DNA from: Raphanus sativus
Taxonomy: Eukaryota; Streptophyta; Magnoliopsida; Brassicales; Brassicaceae
Direction of reading: 5' to 3'
Assembly: GCF_000801105.2 (NCBI RefSeq)
Contig: NC_079516.1
Location: 45,860,908-45,924,907, forward strand
Length of the DNA: 64,000 bases
Below, piece after piece: positions 12,700 to 22,687 of the stretch. Position 1 is the first letter of the stretch; every line of letters begins with the position of its first letter. A program made the position numbers and the translations under genes. The notes under the pieces were generated by a model. It was not told the DNA's origin, made no database searches, and saw nothing but the letters and a program-made list of their open reading frames with translations.

Positions 12700-12746
12700 G
12701 ACCTTCTATTCAACTTTTTTGTTGTTGTAAAAGACCTTCTATTCAA
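12700..12746. repeat. 14-bp duplication around a T/A-rich filler
   Basis: GACCTTCTATTCAA occurs at 12700 and 12733 with a 19-bp filler, CTTTTTTGTTGTTGTAAAA. Confidence 0.5.
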
Positions 12747-13244
12747 TACTATTATTCACTTTAAAGTTACCATTTTGTTCAAAAAACAAAAACAAAAGCT
12801 ACCCCTGTATTTACGCCTACTACAAGAATTTGGATGAATACCGACAATGTTTGTAGGTATGGCAAGAACACGTCGCAAAAATAATGGTACGGAATAATCA
12901 CGTTAATTAAACGATAGCTATATTTTTTTGACGACACGTAAGATCGTCTTCTATCTCCTAAATCAATGTAAAAAGGCATTATCATTTAATTAATTATCGG
13001 TAGGTTCAGTGTCGCCCAATGCAGCAATTACTCTAATTATAAACGACCCTACAATACATAAGTTTATCAACATAATTAATCTTTAAAGGATAACATATCT
13101 TTACATTTATAATCTTGATGTTTACATTTAAACGGAACTTACGAGATCTTTATTTATTTGTTTTTGCTTGTTATATATAGACATTATTGTTAAATAGCTT
13201 GACTATAAATTGCTATGTTTTTTTTGTATATGATAGGGCCTTTT

Positions 13245-13288
13245 AAAATGCTAAGAGGACTGTGTTAAAAAAAAAATGCTAAGAGGAC
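13245..13288. repeat. 16-bp duplication around TGTGTT-poly(A)
   Basis: AAAATGCTAAGAGGAC is repeated exactly at 13245 and 13273. The filler is TGTGTT followed by six A. Confidence 0.6.
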
Positions 13289-13309
13289 AAATTTCAAATT
13301 TCCTCCCAA

Positions 13310-13920
13310 AATCTACAAAATGGTTGAGATGACTCGCTTGTTGGTGGGTCTACTGACCATAGTCTTCTCAAATCCACTTCAGGCCAATCCTTTGTGATGC
13401 CTGAAACCACTATTGGATGCTCCTAAAACAGCTCAGTGTTTTTCAGCCTGGTTCGGGTATTGTTGGTCTAAGTTAAGGATCCTTATCACTCATCTCTTTG
13501 ATGGGTGAAAGCTTCCTAGGTCTTTTCTCATACTGCTGAACTAGTAAGATAAACTCTGGACGTTATGCTGTTGTGTCAGGAGCTGTGACTGTTTCAACTA
13601 CTATGTTTATGAAGACTGAGATTACCTAATCCTAGAAGAGGTCAGCGTTGGAGAGACTTGCATTGAACATGCTCATAGGCTCTAGAATCAATCTCACCTA
13701 CTTGCCCAGGAGCTACTACAACCAAGTGATAAGAGGCAGTGGGACAGCTGATCCAGTATTCTACTCCAACAACATGCTTAGCTATTAATCAAAAGACCAT
13801 AGAGATATTCCATGTGATCACAATGCATTTCTTTGAAACCCACTGATTGTTCTTCATTGTGGAAACACAAACCAAGAGAGTCTCGTTCTACACTACTGTT
13901 TTGACTCTGAGTTTGTTTTC
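13310..13920 (+). pseudogene. Unrecognised degraded protein-coding remnant
   Basis: Base composition becomes gene-like, in contrast to the flanks. Short stop-free stretches with protein-like content are scattered over all three plus frames, for example ALERLALNMLIGSRINLTYL around 13650-13710. Internal stops and frame changes separate them. I do not recognise the family. It lies between ACA2 and MED20, so it may be a decayed copy of a gene or of a transposon capture. Confidence 0.3.
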
Positions 13921-14090
13921 TTTAGACTTGTCCTTTTGATTAATAAGTTAAGATAAAAGAACATGGATTTGTTTTTAAATATGCGAATTGAGTTTCTAAA
14001 CTCTTCTAAGCATACATAATCTCAACGTTATTATTACAAAACCTGAACAATGAAACTCACAAAGGGATGATGCAGTGTGTTTAAGACAGT

Positions 14091-14980
14091 CTAGCCTCTT
14101 ACAGCAGGCTGAACCGTTGCAATCATATGAGCCATGACGATAGCGTACTGAACACCAGTGTGCTGGGGAGTGTAGTTATCCGCAAGTCCAAACTCCCCAA
14201 AGTTGAGCTCTACGTTCACAAACTTCCCCGACAAGGACCTCTTAGACAGCGCTTCATGCCATATCTCCACGAACTCCTCCATCACTTTCCTCGCCTTCTC
14301 CATTGACGATATAGGCAGATACTCCACCTAAAAATAAACACACCCATTAGTTACCGCTTTTTTTTTTTGGTAAAAACATTAGTTACAGCTTGTAACTTAA
14401 CAACACACAAACAGATCTATCTTAACCCCATATACCCTTCAACAATAAACAAAGGGGCAAAACGGATCAAAACCTCCATAACAATGCCTCGGATACTCTC
14501 GGAATGAACAGGGACGACTCTCCCAACCCTAAGCCTAAAATCACCGAGGTGGTACTGAAACCCGTCGAAGTGGAGGGAGACTTTGGATTTGTAGGACTGG
14601 AGCTTCTCCATGATGATCTGGATGGAGGCGTCGGCCTCGACGACGATGCGCTGGGACCTGATGATGAAGTAGTACTTGGCGGGGTGGTCGGGGAGGGAGA
14701 TGCCGAGGAAATCGCGGGGGAGGGAGTCGGGGTGGTGGGTGGAGGACTGGTCACGGAGTAAGGGTTTGTAGTAGTTGAGAGTTGCTTTCCAGCGTCCTTC
14801 TTTGACGCCGCTGATGCTCTCCGCGCACTGGGCGGCTTCGTTGAGGATCTGTGTGCTTACTGTTGATCCTTGGTTTGGTTGCCAATACAGAACCCTAGAG
14901 AGAAGGGAGATTACTTTTAGTTTAACGAGAATTTGAAGAAGAAGTTTTTGAGATTGAGTAAGTTACCATTTCACAGGCAT
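14091..14980 (-). CDS. MED20: Mediator complex subunit 20
   Basis: A head-module subunit of Mediator, which links transcription factors to RNA polymerase II in the nucleus. Three exons on the minus strand, 14980-14967, 14894-14474 and 14327-14091, join in frame to 223 aa. The first exon is only 14 bases. The N-terminus [17 protein letters not shown] and the C-terminal region with [20 protein letters not shown] are characteristic of plant MED20, whose usual length is about 220 aa. It corresponds to At2g28230. The short upstream gap (14981 to about 15300) suggests a bidirectional promoter shared with the next gene. Nothing suggests decay. Confidence 0.93.
14345..14391. repeat. 15-bp duplication in MED20 intron 2
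   Basis: CATTAGTTACCGCTT at 14345 recurs at 14377 with one change. The filler is poly(T) followed by GGTAAAAA. Confidence 0.55.
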
Positions 14981-16019
14981 TGAGGCGGCGGAGGAGGAGC
15001 TACAGCGATTCGCACACACGAGTCACGACGAAGAAACTGTGTTCAAATTAAAATCGAGATTGTTACAAGAAAAAAAAAAAAGGAAATCACGAACGACGTC
15101 GTATAGTAATTTGTGGTTTACAATGAAATTTTCCAAACCTCCCGGCCCTATTTGGGCTTCGGATAAAACGGTTTAAGGGCCCATAAAACTAATGGGCTAA
15201 CCCTTTTGATTTTGAAGCCCATTATAAGAAAACTCGAGTCCAGTGAAGGAAACAAACCACGTCGCTTGAACGAACTTAATTATTATCATCACTGTCCTGT
15301 CCCTTTGGTTTGCCACGAGGAACAACCTTTAAAATTCCGCGGAATCGACGACGTTCTTTGATTCAGATTAATTTTTTTTCTCGATTTCTTCACTTTCAAG
15401 GTTTGGCTTCTGAGTTTTTTTTTTCTTCTTTTGGCTGTTTTTTCACTCACTTTACATCTGTTCGAATCCCACATTCTCTCTGTGTGTTTCTTCCAAACAT
15501 CATTTGATTTCGCCACTTTCTTTTCATGGATCGCAAAAACTTCCTAGAGTAAAGCTTAAGTTTTTGCTTTTGTTTCTGTTAATGTCAGGGGAAAGAGAAT
15601 CCTTTGTACAGTTTGTTTTTTTCACCTTAAAAAGCAAACTCCTTTCGTCACTTCTTTAATTTTTTTCTAAAAAAGGCTGGTTTTACAAAAAAAAAACCCT
15701 AGATTTCGGTTCAAACAGTCTTCTAGAATTAATATCCAATCACTGTAGGTTGAAGTTTGCTTGTTTCTGAATGTAACGCTCATGAACTTTGGGGAAAGTT
15801 TAAAGAGGGTTTTTGATTGATTGAAAGTTCATCACTTCTGCAGGGTTTAATGTAATCCAATTTGCCTCCCTTTGCTTGTTTTTTTTTTGGTTTTGCTATT
15901 TAGAATGAAATAATGATTTGAAAAGTGGTTAAAACTTTTTTTTTATGTACTACTAGTTCTATGTTTTGTTTGAAAGTGTGATGAAATCTGAATTGATGAT
16001 GACAGACACTTACTAGCTG
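14981..16019 (+). promoter_or_regulatory. Divergent promoter and long 5' leader
   Basis: This gap lies between the divergent MED20 and At2g28240-like genes. The stretch 15120-15240 contains GGGCTTC/GGGCCCAT-type motifs (site-II-like elements common in housekeeping promoters). From about 15330 it is pyrimidine-rich, as in a leader, and probably contains a leader intron before the ATG at 16020. The splice sites of that intron were not settled. Confidence 0.4.
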
Positions 16020-17958
16020 ATGGCTTCAGCGGCCGAGAATGAGGCCATTGTACATACTTCTCCTCAGATTTGTGACGTAGAGATGCTCCCGGTTCTTGAA
16101 TCTTCCTCCCTCCACTTGTTATCACCTTTGATTGTACAGGAACATATGACAACAAGGAGTCATGATGCTGCTGTTTTGGACCAAGAGTTTGTGGTTCCTT
16201 TCCCAGACCCTGCCTCTACGTTAGACATCCATGGTTCTGCCACATCACATCAGGTTACTTGCTCCTTCCTTTATAATAAAGATTGATTCTTTTTTTTTTT
16301 GGGGTTTGGTGTAAATTGATTGGTTTAATTCTACAGGGTGTTCAAGTTACATCTTCTTCAGGTCAGGCGATAGTTTTCGCCATTGCTTAAGTTATTAGTT
16401 AGTTGGTGTTTTAGTTTTAAAAGACTTTTGTTGCTTTGTTGTAGTTAACCATTCAGAGCCTACTAACATCTCATATGGCGGATCAACAACACTCAATACA
16501 CCTCTTGCTAACAACCACCCTACTATGGGACACAATCCTCCCAGGCATTTGTTTAATGACCCATATGAGTACGAACTCGAGAAGATACGCATTGAAGAAG
16601 ACAACTTAAAGAAGAGCCTTGAAGAAACAGTTAGTTTCCCATCTTCTGATTCTCTCTCTGTATATTATTTTCTCTCTGCTCTCATTGTCCTCGTTGTTTG
16701 TAAGCAGATATCACAGTTAATGGCTGAGCTCGATAAAGAGATGGCTGAAGCGCGAAGCGAGTTTGATAGGGAATCACAAGAGCTTGATGCCAAAGTGATG
16801 GAGGTAGAAGCTAATATGGGTCTTGTTCGAACGGGCAGTCTTTTGGCCAACGCTTTCGTTTCTAAATGCTCAGAGAGGAGTGCATCCAATGATCTTGCCG
16901 CTGTAAGAGGTAAAACAAAAGATTGATTAGTCTTGTGAGAAAAGCCACTTTGGATAAAAAAAAGCAAATTGATCTCTCTTCTCTTGCCTTTTGTTATTTT
17001 AGCAGCTATGATCTCTCAACATTCAACTCAGCAGCAACAAGCAGTACAAACAAACACACAGATGAGTTCAACTGCTCCTCCAAGAGTGAGACCTCAGCAA
17101 GCAAGCACACGTGTTGGTACTAGTGCTCCTCCTCGACCCTCTGTTATAGCAGTGGATGATGACCCTGTCCCAAACTCATCAGGTCCTCTTCTTCATCTCC
17201 AGCGCCGCACCACGACTCTACCAAGTCCGATATCTCAGCAAGCAGCACACACGCATGTGAACTCAACCGCTCCTCCTCGATCCTCAGTCACACCAGTGGA
17301 AGATCCAATCCCAAACTCATCAGGACCTCCTCTTCCTCAGCTCCTGCGGCGCCCCACCACTCAAACAAGTCTGATGTCTCAGCAAACATCACAAGCACAC
17401 ACGCATGTGAACTCAACCGCTCCTCCTCCTCCGTCTCCACCTTCAGTCACATCAGTGGAACCTCAAACACCGAATAATAATTTACGTCCTCTTGTGCGCT
17501 TTCCTCCTCGCACCACAACGACTCAACCAAGTCCGATGTCTCAGCAAGCATCAAACACAAACGTGAATTCAACAGCTCTTCTTCCTCGACCCTCAGTCAC
17601 AACAACAGAAGCACTTCCTCGAACCTCAGTGACAACAACAGAAGTACTTCCTCTGCATTCACCGCTCTCCAACAACACGCCTAGGCCAAGACCGCGTCCT
17701 GTAATCTCCAACCTGACTCCATCTTCTTCTTCTTCTCCACCTGTTCGTGGCCCGGCGCCTCATATAATGCGTGCCTCAGCTCCTCATTTGACTCGTAGAC
17801 AGGCGCCGCCTCATTTAAGGCAATATGGATCATCTCCAGCTCCCATGTCTGCTGCTGCAACAACACATCCAACAAGCTCGGTTCAAGAACAAGAGAAGCA
17901 GCAGCAGCAACAAGGGAAGTCAAATGGTGGTTTGGTTCATCTATCAGATGAAGACTAG
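16020..17958 (+). CDS. Pro/Thr/Ser-rich coiled-coil protein (At2g28240-like)
   Basis: Five coding exons, 16020-16253, 16337-16361, 16445-16629, 16708-16909 and 17003-17958, join in frame to about 533 aa. The protein has three parts. There is an acidic N-terminus. A charged helical region of about 90 residues (YELEKIRIEEDNLKKSLEE, then LMAELDKEMAEARSEFDRE) is very likely a coiled coil. A long low-complexity C-terminus repeats HVNSTAPPRSSVT-like units of about 45 residues and ends LVHLSDED. The Arabidopsis counterpart has been called a hydroxyproline-rich or helicase-family protein. I see no helicase motifs and no signal peptide, so it is unlikely to be a wall glycoprotein. A nuclear scaffold role is a guess. 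The last intron ends TAGCAG, a tandem acceptor that would add or drop one alanine. Confidence 0.8.
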
Positions 17959-18074
17959 TAGTTATAAATCTTACTATTTCTTTTTCTTTCAGTTTCTGCA
18001 ACATTTTGTTCGAGTTTCATAACTGACAACAAAACCAAACCAAAACTAAAATGTTCAAGAAATTGAAAGAAAAT

Positions 18075-18121
18075 AACAAATCACTTTCTTAACATTTAGA
18101 CCAAAAAAAGAACAAATCACT
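18075..18121. repeat. 11-bp duplication with poly(A)-containing filler
   Basis: AACAAATCACT occurs at 18075 and 18111. The 25-bp filler contains GACC followed by seven A. Confidence 0.45.
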
Positions 18122-18196
18122 AGTAAATATTCTGATGTAGCGGAAGCTTCTAGTGATAGAACTAGATCCGTTTATTCCAAGAATACACGAATCTAG

Positions 18197-18328
18197 GGTT
18201 TGTGAATACTCTTCACAGTACTTAATTAAAAGCTCTTAGGGGTTGTGAATACTCTTCACAGTGGTTTATAAAAACCTCTTTAGGATTTGAGAATACTCTT
18301 CTTAGTGGTTTATCAAAACCTCTTCTGG
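18197..18328. repeat. Three imperfect 43-44-bp tandem repeats
   Basis: TGTGAATACTCTTCACAGT-type units start near 18201, 18244 and 18288. The third has diverged (TGAGAATACTCTTCTTAGT). The sequence around it is not recognised as a gene and may be an old transposon edge. Confidence 0.6.
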
Positions 18329-19181
18329 AAAACTCCTTTATTAAATCATCAAAAACTGCATACAACTATAGAGTCTAAAAGACTATATATAAGAAAGCCA
18401 TAAAACCCTAAAATATTAAGATAATTATCAAAACCCTTAATTAAATAAATAATAATATATTTGGAAATATTCCAAATATTTATCTGCATCATATTCCTTC
18501 TGTTTCTTTAAAAATTGTTATTTTTACATTTGTACACAAATAAAATAAAAATAAAAATGCATTTATTTTCCTATTAATCACATATTACATATATTTAACT
18601 AATAGTCTTAGTATTTATAAGACCATGAAGTTTACAATTAATGTTAAGTTAAAATTAAATATAATTTATGTCGAAATTTTAAAAAATGACAATTTTCTTG
18701 ATCCAGCTAGGATCTGAAATCTCTGCTACATTTATGAAAACGAATTCCAATGCAAATCTGATATCAGTATATAGAATAACGTGGCACGTGACATCCCCTG
18801 GATCTCATAAATGAACAATGGTTTTTTAAAACCCCATCGATCTCTATATGTCAGTTCAGTGATCACACTAACGTCACTCAAACGCAAACGCTATTACGTG
18901 GATTGGATACCCTCTGTTTTAAATTTTTATATTCGCGTTTGGCTTTCTAAAATTCTCTTTTTTTTTTTTTTTTTTGGATTTCTGACGAAGGGGAAATGGA
19001 TTTCCAGTTTCTCTCGTTCACTCTCTTCTAAGAAGAGCTTATCTTTTACACTGGAAAGCTCAGAAGCTAACGCGAATTTGCGCTTACTGGTGTAGTAGTA
19101 GTAGTACACTAAAGATAATCCGTCTCACGTCAACGACTTCCTTCATTACAAAGGTGTTATTATTAGTCTTTGTGTTTTGTT
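18329..19181. other. Intergenic region left of the MULE
   Basis: There is no convincing gene here. It holds an A/T-rich stretch, a T run at about 18959-18975 and a short GTA microsatellite near 19091. Confidence 0.5.
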
Positions 19182-19190
19182 CTGTTTTTC

Positions 19191-19213
19191 GGGACATCAT
19201 CTCCTATACCCAC
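19191..19213 (+). repeat. MULE left terminal inverted repeat
   Basis: It matches the reverse complement of 25834-25856 over the first 15 bases without mismatch, then with about three differences. Confidence 0.88.
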
Positions 19214-19880
19214 CCAGCTATATTTCTAATCTCCGTAAGACATGAAAACAAAACAAAAATGAAAAGTTAAATAAAAAGCCGAAAATTACATTTAACCCTA
19301 GAAAATTTGAAGTATTTACCGGTTGTACCTACCTTAACCGAAGGAATAACCGAATTGAGTTGGACCACGAACCAATCCCTAATTTCGACCCGAAATTAAA
19401 ACCTAACCGTTCAAAAACCGAATTGTACCAATTTCCTTTCTCCATTTCCCAAACCATCCCCCCGATTCTCCCCCATTTTCCCTTTTCTTCCATTTTCCCT
19501 TCGGCGACACAACCGAGGGAGACCACCAGCGACGGCCAATCCCACCAAAGAGGAGACCAGCGACGGCCAATCCCACCGATAGCGACACAACTGAAGGTAT
19601 GTCTTACTCGTCGGTTCTGTTTCTCCATCGATCAAGTTTACCTCGGATGGAGAAAACGTCATCTTTGTTTAAGGTTGCTTATGGTTTTTTAGATGGCAAT
19701 CCCATGGCAACACCACCAAATGGTTAATTAAGTAGCTTAGGGTTTTTTAGATTCGGTCCATCGATGGAGTGACGGCTTTGCTTAGCGTATTTGATTGATT
19801 GAGTTCATGAATTAGCTCTGTTGATCGAGTTCATGATGCTAGTTTTGGTTATATCGAGTTCATGATGCTTGATTGAGAAT

Positions 19881-20274
19881 TTTATGCTAGCTCAGTCAAT
19901 GGAGTTCATGATGCTTGATTGAGTTCATTTGGTAGTTTTCGGTTATAGCAAATGGTCAAATAAAACTGAAAATTGAGAATTTTATGCTAGCTCAGTCGAT
20001 GGAGTTCATGATGCTTGATTGAGTTCATTTGCTAGTTCTCGGTTATAGCAAATGGTCAAATAAAACTGAAAATTGAGAATTTTATGGTAGCTCAGTCGAT
20101 GGAGTTCATGATGCTTGATTGAGTTCATTTGCTAGTTTTCGGTTATAGCAAATGGTCAAATTAAACTGAAAATTGAGAATTTTATGGTAGCTCATTCGAT
20201 GGAGTTCATGATGCTTGATTGAGTTCATTTGCTAGTTTTCTTTTATAGCAAATGGTCGAATTAAACTGAAAATG
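19881..20274 (+). repeat. 100-bp tandem array, four copies
   Basis: Units start at 19881, 19981, 20081 and 20181 with a period of exactly 100 bases and only a few substitutions each. The last copy ends about six bases short. A partial, more diverged unit precedes the array at about 19800-19880. The array lies inside the MULE and just upstream of, or within the leader of, the B3 gene, so it could be promoter or intron sequence of that gene. Confidence 0.92.
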
Positions 20275-20419
20275 ATATAGATTTGGTCTGTGACTTTAGC
20301 AAGTTCCTTGACATGCAAAATGATTTGTCTAACTTTGTCTAGCTTTTGTTTCTTGATTGATTTGGTCCGTGATTTGTCTAACTTAGTTGATTTGTCTAAC
20401 TTTTGTTTCTTGTTTGCAG

Positions 20420-20844
20420 ATGGCGCAACCGCAAGAACTTCATTTCTTCCAACCTTTGCTTCCTGGATTCCAGACTTACTTGGTAAACACACTTTCTCTA
20501 TTGCCTTTTCTTGATTGCAAGAACCTGATTTCTTCCTTGTTTGTGTAACTTACCTCAAATCTTGATTGCAGACAATACCCATTGTATTTTTCTCCAAGCA
20601 CATCCAAGGGAAGACGAATGGGAACACATGGACACTAACATCCGACGCTACGGATCAAACATGGCAAGTGATACAAGAAGAGAGGCGACTCACCCGAGGT
20701 TGGAAGGAGTTCGCTGAGGCACATGACCTTCGAATAGGAGACATTGTCATCTTCAAACTCGAAGGTTCCATGGTCTTTCACGTCACTCCCTTTGGTCCGA
20801 GCTGCTGTGACATCCAGTACACATCTATGTTGGTTGTGACTTGA
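20420..20844 (+). CDS. B3 DNA-binding protein carried in the MULE
   Basis: Two exons, 20420-20482 and 20572-20844, join in frame to 111 aa. The joined protein starts [20 protein letters not shown] and continues as one B3 domain ([10 protein letters not shown], then [20 protein letters not shown], then [20 protein letters not shown]). This is the REM-type B3 fold of plant transcription factors, normally nuclear and DNA-binding. Host REM proteins usually have two or more B3 domains, so this single-domain protein is short for the family. An acceptor AG directly precedes the ATG, implying an upstream leader exon beyond the 100-bp array. It lies wholly between the MULE termini and converges with the GRF gene. 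Capture from a host gene is the simplest origin. Confidence 0.85.
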
Positions 20845-21371
20845 TCTTAAGAGCACAATGTCTTGTGCTTTGAACTTATTTTGTGTGTCTTTTATATGTT
20901 TGCTTTTGGTACTTTGAACTTGTTATTTTGATTTGATGGTACTTTGAACTTGTTATTTTGGTTTGATGTTGCAAACTTTTAGTTAATCATTTTCATGTCA
21001 ATTAGTTTCGACTTTAGCAAGTTCGTATATAGAGTTTCGAATTTTAATTAATCAATTTCACGTCCTGAATCATGATATAGATTTGGTCTGTGACTTTTAG
21101 TTAATCATTTTCGACTTTTAGTTAATCATTTTCTTGATTTTGGTTTGATGTTGCAAACTTGTTATTTTCGTATAATGTCACAAGACACACGCATAGAGAA
21201 GTAAACCACAAAACACATAAACATTATATAGATAGTTTAAGTCATAAGACACACACATAGAGAAAGAAAGTAGCAACATAGATCAAAGTACCATCATACG
21301 ACGTAGAACAACAACAACAACATCCCCAAGAACAACTTAGAACAACAACAACTTAGAGCAACAAGATGGGA
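20845..21371. other. MULE internal spacer between convergent genes
   Basis: It contains short degenerate repeats such as GTACTTTGAACTTGTTATTTTG (two copies near 20918 and 20939; only the period is of note) and AGTTAATCATTTTC. It is probably the 3' UTRs of the B3 and GRF genes. Confidence 0.5.
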
Positions 21372-21898
21372 TCATGGACGGTGAAGTTGGTAAAGCTGAG
21401 ACTTGAGGCGATCAATCTCCTCAGCCATCTCTTCGACACGGTGTACTAACTTTGTAACTTCGTCCTGAATCGCGAACACCCACGGCGTACGAAAGTGGAG
21501 ACCATTATTCTGCACAAGTTTTATCACAAGTTATACAAGTTTCTCAGGTTTTCCAGTTTAACCAGTTTTCCAGTTTTCCAGTTTTCCAGTTTTCCAGTTT
21601 TCCAGTTTTCCAGTTTTCCAGTTTTCCTAGTTTTCCTAGTTTTCCTAGTTATACAAGTTTTACCAGTTTTGCACGACATGAAAATTACCTCAAAGTTTTT
21701 GCAGGTGAAGTACCTCCTTCCAGGTTGCGTATCAAAATCATTGGGAAACTTGTTACAGGGAGATACCTCAGGAATGATACCTCCACCACACGGGCACTTG
21801 GTCGGGACGCCGTACTCCGCATCAGCCACGAAACCAAGCATGTCGTTGTGTCTCTTCAAGGCCTTCATGTGACTGTACTCCTCTTCGGGATGAGTCAT
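21372..21898 (-). CDS. GRF-type zinc-finger protein carried in the MULE
   Basis: Two minus-strand exons, 21898-21689 and 21509-21372, join in frame to 115 aa. Residues 35-66 hold CPCGGG, a further Cys near 48, PGRRYF at 59-64 and C66, the pattern of a GRF zinc finger, a single-strand nucleic-acid-binding module. The second exon reads NNGLHFRTPWVFAIQDEV, then a heptad-like helix (TKLVHRVEEMAEEIDRLKSQ), a probable coiled coil for dimerisation. Proteins of this build are numerous in crucifer genomes and many are transposon-associated. It lies in the same orientation as the transposase, about 700 bases after it. Its intron contains a TTTTCCAG minisatellite. Confidence 0.82.
21562..21655. repeat. 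8-bp and 9-bp minisatellite in the GRF-gene intron
   Basis: CCAGTTTT is repeated about eight times, followed by three or four copies of the 9-bp variant TTTTCCTAG. Related TTTTCCTAG and CCCAGTTTTCC motifs occur at 25230-25262 in the transposase leader. Confidence 0.85.
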
Positions 21899-22624
21899 GC
21901 TTCAGTTCTTACTGTCAGAGAGAAATGGGAGAAACCGAAAGAGATCGAGAGAGAGGAATGAGGGATGGAGTGGGGGAGTGGAGAGAGAGAGATGGATCGA
22001 TGGGATCAATAAAGAGATGGAGTGGAGACAGAGAGATGGGACGTGACATAGAGAAAAATAATGAAAATAGTTAAAATAATTAAAATAATTATTTTCCCTC
22101 ATATGTTTTGGCGCCAATGTAATTTCATTTCCCTCCCCGAAATTTTTTCTTAGTTTTACATAAGATACTAGTTTTACGAGATTTGCTCATAGTTGTACTT
22201 TCTGTGGTTTATAATTTATTCAGTGTTACCAATGCTTTCAGTTTGGTTTTCTTGTTTTACTTTCGATTTTAGTACTTGAACATGATATTTATCTTGTTCA
22301 CTGCACAAATATTTGGGAAACAAACATTATCTGATAATCTCTTTTGTGACATGTTCTTCATTCACAAAGTGTGAGTGAAACTATAAGGCTTATTATGGAG
22401 ATAGTAAGAGTTTTCATAATTTTTGAAAAACGTTTTGAAAAAAATATGTTTAATTGAATTATTAGTTAGACTAGAGTAATCATAATAGTAAATGTCATAA
22501 TAATAATAATGTCACACTCGAAAGACAATGCAGTTTTACAAAGAAGATAAAATAGTTTTCCAGAGTTTTCCAAAAACATACAAATAACCATTTCCAAATA
22601 ACAGCCAATTGAAACCAATCGTGG
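21899..22624. other. MULE internal spacer, GRF promoter and transposase 3' region
   Basis: A GA-rich stretch (21915-22045, GAGAGAGATGG-like) lies directly upstream of the GRF gene start and is a likely leader or promoter. The remainder is AT-rich with no gene. Confidence 0.5.
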
Positions 22625-22687
22625 TTAGGCCGTGTTCTGCTCTGAAGTGCTTGAACCATTTCCAAATAACAGCCAATTGAAACCAAA
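22587..22687. repeat. 68-bp-period duplication at the transposase 3' end
   Basis: CCATTTCCAAATAACAGCCA occurs at about 22588 and 22656. The second copy encodes the C-terminal part of the transposase (NWLLFGNG); the first lies past the stop codon. Confidence 0.75.

Larger units (their letters stand above)
12576..13300. other. Intergenic region after ACA2
   Basis: AT-rich, with no recognisable gene. It presumably contains the 3' UTR of the carbonic anhydrase, and it holds two tiny duplications. Confidence 0.5.

Noticed and set aside
14504..14761. Plus-strand 85-codon frame
   Set aside because: It lies antisense to MED20 exon 2, whose spliced product is clearly recognisable.
17681..18004. Minus-strand 107-codon frame
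   Set aside because: It is antisense to the Pro/Thr-rich exon of the At2g28240-like gene and has no family similarity.
19360..19692. 110-codon open frame near the MULE left end
   Set aside because: Several overlapping frames exist on both strands, a short internal duplication explains part of the openness, and no domain is visible. It is more likely leader or promoter of the B3 gene.
21562..21655. CRISPR-like short regular repeats
   Set aside because: The units are 8-9 bp and contiguous without spacers, in a plant genome, so this is a minisatellite.
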